The position numbers were made by a program, and so were the translations under genes. From the NCBI RefSeq assembly GCF_950023065.1, contig NC_088681.1, positions 54,284,836 to 54,348,835 on the forward strand: 64,000 nt of DNA, given 5' to 3'. This DNA comes from Planococcus citri (lineage: Eukaryota > Arthropoda > Insecta > Hemiptera > Pseudococcidae). The notes beneath the pieces are model-generated. The model did no database searches and had not been told where the DNA came from. It saw only the letters and a list, made by a program, of their open reading frames with translations. Shown here in pieces: positions 58,431-64,000 of the stretch (positions are counted from its first letter, which is position 1; every line of letters begins with the position of its first letter).

Positions 58431-58853
58431 TCGTATTGTTCCTATATATCTGATTCTGTGAACTGATTCGATACACCATTAGCATTCCTCGTAGTTCCTC
58501 AAATTGAACTGAAATATTATCGAAAATCACAATCCTGTCTGATCTAGTCTCTCGTCAGCCTGATCGTACATATTTTAACGTATCTTAGAAACATATTTTT
58601 TGCCTACATATACATAAATCATACGTAATAATAATGCACCAGTGTAAAAATTTCCATATTGTATTTTTAATCTCTTTAATCTTCATTTTTTTCCTAACCT
58701 TTTATTACGTTACTCTTACGGGTGTCGGTTTACATAGGTACATCATGCTGTATAAATACCCATCTATTTCTACGTAGCGTATATTTTTTGAAAATTGGAC
58801 ATTTTTTTTCATTTATTTATTTTGTTTTTTGTTTGCCAATTGATATTTTATAG

Positions 58854-58875
58854 AAAACGAAGTAAGAAAAAATGA
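58854..58875 (+). CDS. Efa6: Candidate alternative last exon of Efa6
   Basis: Acceptor attttatag, phase-compatible with the donor at 54222/54223. It would replace the end RYSYRAAI... by RKRSKKK and a stop at 58873-58875, a basic tail. Support is only splice-site and phase compatibility. Confidence 0.25.
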
Positions 58876-60816
58876 AGTCGAGCGGAAGACGAGTCTCACG
58901 ATGACGACGATGCTTCGATGAACGATTAATTTATTACCTTTTTTTTCCTCCATTTTAAACGTACATCGAACATATTGATATTTTAAAATTATCCGCGTGT
59001 ATTTTCTCGTCGATCTTCTCCGTATCTAGAGAACATAGTACGTTCGTCTATCTGTATCGTTAATGTGCGGTTATGTTTACCTATCTGTTTATCTGTGTAT
59101 TTGTATGATAGAAAAAACAAAATAATTCCAAGTCTTAGAGTGTACAAGACATGATCAGACTATATATTGGATGAGGAGAAGTCAGCTGCTGGTGCTTTTT
59201 TTCCCCCCCTTCGTTGTGGCCTTAAGTTATAATACTTACATGTTGGCGGCCTTAATTGTGTATAATTTAAAATTTTTTGTTAATTTTTAAGAACGCCTCG
59301 CGCTTCGTGCGGTTTTATTTTCACGTATTGCGCTCGTTTTTTATATACGTACCTAGTGAAATGATGCCAGCGTTATCGGCTTCGGTGGCCATGTTGGCTG
59401 GGAAATCGGTAAAGCTCAAAGCTGGCCGGCTTTTTCGGTATGCAGGGTTTGGTGTGAGGCATGGGCTGTGTGGATTTTCAACAGTAGTTAGATGTGTTTT
59501 ACTTTTTCTTCTCTCCTTTTTACTTTCTTTCCCCCTCCCCTCTCTATCTCTTCTCTAGTGTAATTTATTCCCCATTTTTGTTTCGTTTGGGTTTTATATT
59601 ACCTATATACCTACCCTACCCTTTACCTATTCTATTCCTGCGCGTATTATTTTTCTTTTTTACTCTTTTTTTTGCTCTCGTTTTTTTTCTTTTCTTATGT
59701 TTAACTTTTTGTTTCGGGTTTTGAAATTATTGAAATCTTGAGGCGAATCGTGCTCAATTTAAGCATCGATGAGACGTAATTTATATCTATTTTGCTGCCT
59801 ATAATATGTGTAATTTGTCGAGTATTTGCAATTTTTTTGTTTTTTATTATTATTTTTTCGCGTGTGTGTATTTATAAATAATACTCAATTTATTCAACGA
59901 TTTTATACGTATTTTGGATCGAAACGAGATGAAACGAATCGTATAGAAAAATTAGACTATGATGATCTCCTTTTGTAGAGTTATCGTTATTAACGTTTGG
60001 TTTATTGTAGGTGAAGATAACGTAACGAAAAACAATCGTAACTTTTTCATTTTCATTATTCCAACATCGAACATATCACGAGAGAATTTCTCATCTTGCA
60101 GTATTTTTTTTTATAGCGCTGAGCCGATTTTTAACAGTTTTTTGTTCAGGTACTGGAACTGGTACCGGAGAGTTTTTTACCCGAGGGTTTATTCAAGTGT
60201 TGAAAAAATTTTAGAGTATTCTTTTTCAATACTTATTGGACACCTTGTGTGTAATTTTATAAGCAATTTTAACGACATATTCAATACACAATACGAAACA
60301 AAGTACAAAATAAAATTTTAAACTTTTCGACGTAACGGTCACGAGAAATTTTTCTATATGATTTTGTAACCTTATAAAATAATGTACCTATAATGATAAT
60401 AGTACATACGATATTTTGAAACCGAAACTAAAAAACCAACGACGTTTGCATTTACCTACCTAATCGAGTACATATAATTTTTTTCTTTTTTGTAATACGA
60501 TATTTTTTATAACACCTTTACAGATTTTTACGATGTAATTTACCTCTTTGTTGGGATTTTACGTCGTGTCATTCTTCCGATGATGAGGATGAAAAAAAGG
60601 CTGGAAAATTGAAAAAGCATTAAGTAACACAAACAAACAAACGATCAAAAGTACTGTTATCGGCATTTATTCATTATTTTTCTCCCTTTTTATTTTATGG
60701 ATGATTTTATTCTTACATAGTTTGTGTTTCCCCCCTCCCCCCTTTGTGTACTATTTGTGTATTTACTTTTTGTTGTTTATTAAAAAAATTGCAATGTTGT
60801 ATAATTTTTGTTGCAG

Positions 60817-60892
60817 AGAGAGCGTCGACGAGTGAGGGGATCCGAGGCGAATGAAGAGTGCCCGGATCTGGATCGAGATGCTGATTGAATGA
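60817..60892 (+). CDS. Candidate alternative last exon, GC-rich
   Basis: Acceptor tttttgttgcag followed by a GC-rich, coding-like 80 bp in otherwise AT-rich DNA. Joined to the 54222 donor it ends in RESVDE (stop 60833-60835). Read in phase 0 it gives RERRRVRGSEANEECPDLDR and a stop near 60889, which would need a different upstream exon. Uncertain. Confidence 0.3.
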
Positions 60893-61570
60893 AGAATTTG
60901 TCAAGAAAAAGAATAATTGTGGAGTGATTAGAAGAGAGGATAGCCAGGGGTAAAATCAGTTGATTTGATAAGTCTGATAAGATGTGATTTGATGTGGTCA
61001 GATTTCATTGGCAGGACTCGTACTCAATTTTCTTTTACTGTTTTTTTTTTCAAAAATTGAATTTTTTAAAATCTTTACCTCGCTTCTTGTGAAAAAAATG
61101 TACTTAATATCAACAAGTGAATCATTTACGACGAAAAATCTCGTATTTTTCTGAAAAATTTTGAAACGGTCTCAGTATTGAACAAAAATTGCTAAAAAAT
61201 TATTTTTGAGAATGTTATAAAAAAAAAACCTTGTTTGTGTTGTGCTGAAATTTTCCGTAACAAGTTACCAAACATTTTGAATAGCCTACCTTTTTTCTGA
61301 AAATTTTTAAAAAGTTGTACCGTTTACTAAAATTATTAAAATTTTGTTTTCAAACAAAAATGCAAAAATTTTTGTTGTCTTTTGTAAAAATTGTAAAAAA
61401 TAGCATTAAATTTTTGCTTGAGGGTGAAAAATCCTCAAAAAGACTCACTTTTCCCAGAAAATTGCCAAAAAGCACTGCCTTCTGCTAAAGTTGTCAGTCT
61501 CACTTTTTGTTGAAAATTTTCACTTTTTAGTTTTTTTTTTTGCCAAAAAATCTTGCCTTTTCATATTTTT

Positions 61571-62860
61571 GACATGACAAATCGATTGGAAACTGTTTCA
61601 AACCGTTTTGAGCAGTTCTGGAGCCTCCAGCAGATTTTTGAAACTCGAAATTCCCACAAAATTTCATCAAATGGAGTTGGATAGCCGAAATTTACTCTGC
61701 AAACTAATTTCAATACGCTACGAAGCAACTGCAGGAGATTTCAAGTCGTTTTGGAGCATCCAGCGATTTTTCGAAAATTATTGGAGCCTCCAGGAGATTT
61801 TTGAAGCTTTAAATTTCCTAAAAAATTTCATCAAACGGAGATGGAAAGTCAAAATTCATTGTGCAAACTAATTTCAATACGCTACGAAGTCGTGTGCTGG
61901 TGGATTTCAAGTCGTTTTGGAGCCTCCAGCGACTTTTTGAGAAGTCATGTGGTGTTTTTCGGAAAATTGAAATTTCCAAAAAGTAGCTGGAAGCTTCAAA
62001 ACCATTTGAAACCACCATGTAGTCGACTTCATATCGCATTGAAATTAGTTTGCGAAGTAAATTTCGTCAGCTTGCCAACTCCATTGGGTATAATATGTTG
62101 CAGGAATTTCAAGTTTCAAAAATCTACTGGAGGCTCCAGTAATTTTCAAAAAGTCGCTGGAGGCTCCAAAATGATTTGAACCCACTTGAAGTCATCTTCA
62201 GAGGATCTTGAAATTGGAGTGTAGAGTAAATTTCAGCTTTCCATCGCCATTTGACGAAATTTTGTGAAAATTTAATGTTTCAAAAATCTGATGGAGGCTC
62301 CAGGAATTATCAAAAAGTCGCCGGAGGCTCTAAAACGATTGGAAATTCCCATGCAGTACTTCGTAGCGCATTGAAATTAGTTTGCAGAATAAATTTCAGC
62401 TTTCCAACTCCATTATAGTGAAATTTTGTGGGAATTTCGAGTTTCAAAAATCTGCTGGAGGTTCCAGAACTGCTCAAAACGGTTTGAAACAGTTTCCAAT
62501 CGATTTGTCATGTCGAAAATAGGATGTATCCCAAATTTCAGCTTTCTTGGTCAATTTGGTAAAATTTGATTTTTCCCTCATTTTTGGCCTAAATTTGATT
62601 TTCAATAATTCACCAAAAATCGAAAAACGCACTTTAGCACTTGAAATGTTGACAGCTGATAAATTTTTTCTTGATCTTTCGATCTACCTTTGTACAGTTT
62701 GAAAAATTTTATGGAAGTCCTATGTTGGAACGCAAAATCTGCAATTTCGGCTTACCTATCAAGATCAACCAAAATGGCCGCCATTTTGTAAGTGGGGCCA
62801 CTTTTTTTTTTGAGTGCAAGGGCTAGAAATGTTCCTCAGGGGTGTGATTTAAAAAAAAAA
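61571..62860. mobile_element. Foldback element, CTGGAGG family, copy 3 lacking its left end
   Basis: Starts abruptly at the internal phrase 'gacaaatcgattggaaactg' and runs through both orientations of the 'ctggaggctcca' units to the 'aaaatggcggccattttg' region, where it degrades without the terminal CATATGACAATAGG end. Truncated relative to 48086-50139. Confidence 0.75.
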
Positions 62861-62949
62861 TTATCATTCTTGATTCTTGATCATAATTTATTGCGATTTT
62901 TTCTGCAAATGTTTTACTCACGTTTTGTAACTTATTTGATTGAGTGCGA

Positions 62950-63790
62950 GCCCTGGATATGATCATTGATCAAATCTATCCCATCAGGTCTGATTTAATC
63001 AGGTCTCACCTATTGAATTGAATCTAATGTGGTCTGATCAGATCAGATCCAATCAAGTCTCTTCAATAGGGACTAATTAGGCCTAAACAGATCTTACAAA
63101 ATATAATGGATCTGGGAAATGTCCGGATCTGATCTAATGAGGTCGATCTAGTTGGGTCCATTTTTGTCTCCCTGTGGCTGTATTGGATCTATCGGTGTGT
63201 GAACAAATCTAATCAGATCAAAACCTCGATCTGCAGATCTGATCAGGTCAAATTGGTTTCAGAAAATACTCGGATCTGATCAGATCCGGTGAGATTCAAT
63301 CAAGTCTCCGCTGTTGGGTCTGATGAGGTCTCACGTCTGAACAGATCTATGTAATTGGAGATTGAACCAGGGCATTCACTGATCTGATCTGATCAGATTT
63401 GTTCAGATCTAATTTGTTCTTCTGTATTGAATCTGATCAGACCTGAACAGATCTAGATCAGATTCGGATATTTCTTGGATTCAATCAGATCTGACTGGAT
63501 TGGATTAGATCTGGCTAGTGATTGAAAGACCAATTGAGTTCAATCAAATTGAATAAAGAATGTTCAGATCTGAAAATGCAACTCAGGGGAAAACGGTCAG
63601 ATCCGATCCGTCCGGATCTGATCAGATCTGGTGCAATCTGATCAAGATCAGATCTGTTCAGATCCAAGCAGGTCTCCTCTTTAGAGCTTATCAAGCCTGA
63701 GCCCCTGAGCTGATCTAATCTGATAAATACTTGGATGGTCTAATTAGATCATAGGTCAAATTGGATCCAAGAAATGATTGGATCTGATAT
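62950..63790. repeat. TCTGATCAGATC degenerate array
   Basis: A short phrase centred on the palindrome TGATCA (tctgatcagatctg) recurs dozens of times with irregular spacing. No longer unit is stable. No coding or RNA signal. Confidence 0.8.
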
Positions 63791-64000
63791 CTGATCAGAT
63801 GCAATCATTTTTCACTTGAAACAAAGAATGCTCAAAAAATTCTGTGAGAACGAATGTATTAGTCCGAAGTGATTGAGAGAGGCTACTCAGTATTGGTGAT
63901 GATATCCCTTTCCTACTAATTCTCCTCTCTCCCCTTCTCTCTCTAACCTCACAGTTACACATTCCTAACAGAAAACATTTCAATTGCATAATAATATGTA
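63791..64000. other. Right edge, no feature seen
   Basis: Ordinary sequence with a CT-rich patch at 63909-63945; nothing supported. Confidence 0.4.

Larger units (their letters stand above)
58439..61570. other. 3' flank of Efa6, no other gene supported
   Basis: Mixed T-rich sequence with ordinary complexity. Candidate terminal exons are listed separately. Plus-strand frames at 59277-59724 are T-rich artefacts. Confidence 0.4.

Overview
This is a 64 kb piece of an animal nuclear genome, AT-rich, with spliced genes, GT-AG introns and very many transposable elements. Non-LTR retrotransposon remnants, an arthropod-style secreted nuclease-like family and an EFA6-type Arf exchange factor point to an insect. 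The repeated taggtacctac-type motifs and the family content make a hemipteran such as a mealybug or aphid relative my best guess, but the species cannot be read from the sequence.

Layout. (1) 1-11050, minus strand: two copies of a tandemly duplicated six-exon gene. The downstream copy (5736-9611) splices into an intact 456-residue protein with a signal peptide. It resembles DNA/RNA non-specific endonucleases (dsRNase-like) but its catalytic region is degenerate. The other copy (19-2196) is a pseudogene with a stop, an exon deletion and a frameshift. Elements inserted in one copy but not the other show that much of the transposition is younger than the duplication. (2) 11050-17340: a stack of nested insertions: a tandem duplication split by a minus-strand LINE, split by a GCTAGC-rich inverted-repeat element, split by a foldback element. 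(3) 19143-20126, minus strand: a probable three-exon gene for a 90-residue single-pass membrane protein that I do not recognise. (4) 20500-32400: simple-repeat fields, several long-inverted-repeat elements, a LINE C-terminal fragment and a tRNA-derived SINE. (5) 32447 to about 54280 (possibly 60835), plus strand: ten exons of an Efa6/PSD-type Arf6 exchange factor with a disordered N-terminal region, Sec7 domain, PH domain and coiled coil. The 5' exons are missing or unrecognised. Its large introns hold satellites, foldback elements and cryptically simple DNA. (6) 54281-64000: 3' region of Efa6, a probable hAT-flanked block, candidate alternative last exons, a third foldback copy and a GATC-rich degenerate array.

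The genes do not form a functional unit. The nuclease-like pair is a local duplication, and Efa6 is a conserved housekeeping/neuronal signalling gene on the opposite strand. The striking property of the window is the density of long palindromic (foldback) elements, at least ten in 64 kb, several with arms of hundreds of bases and clear target-site duplications.
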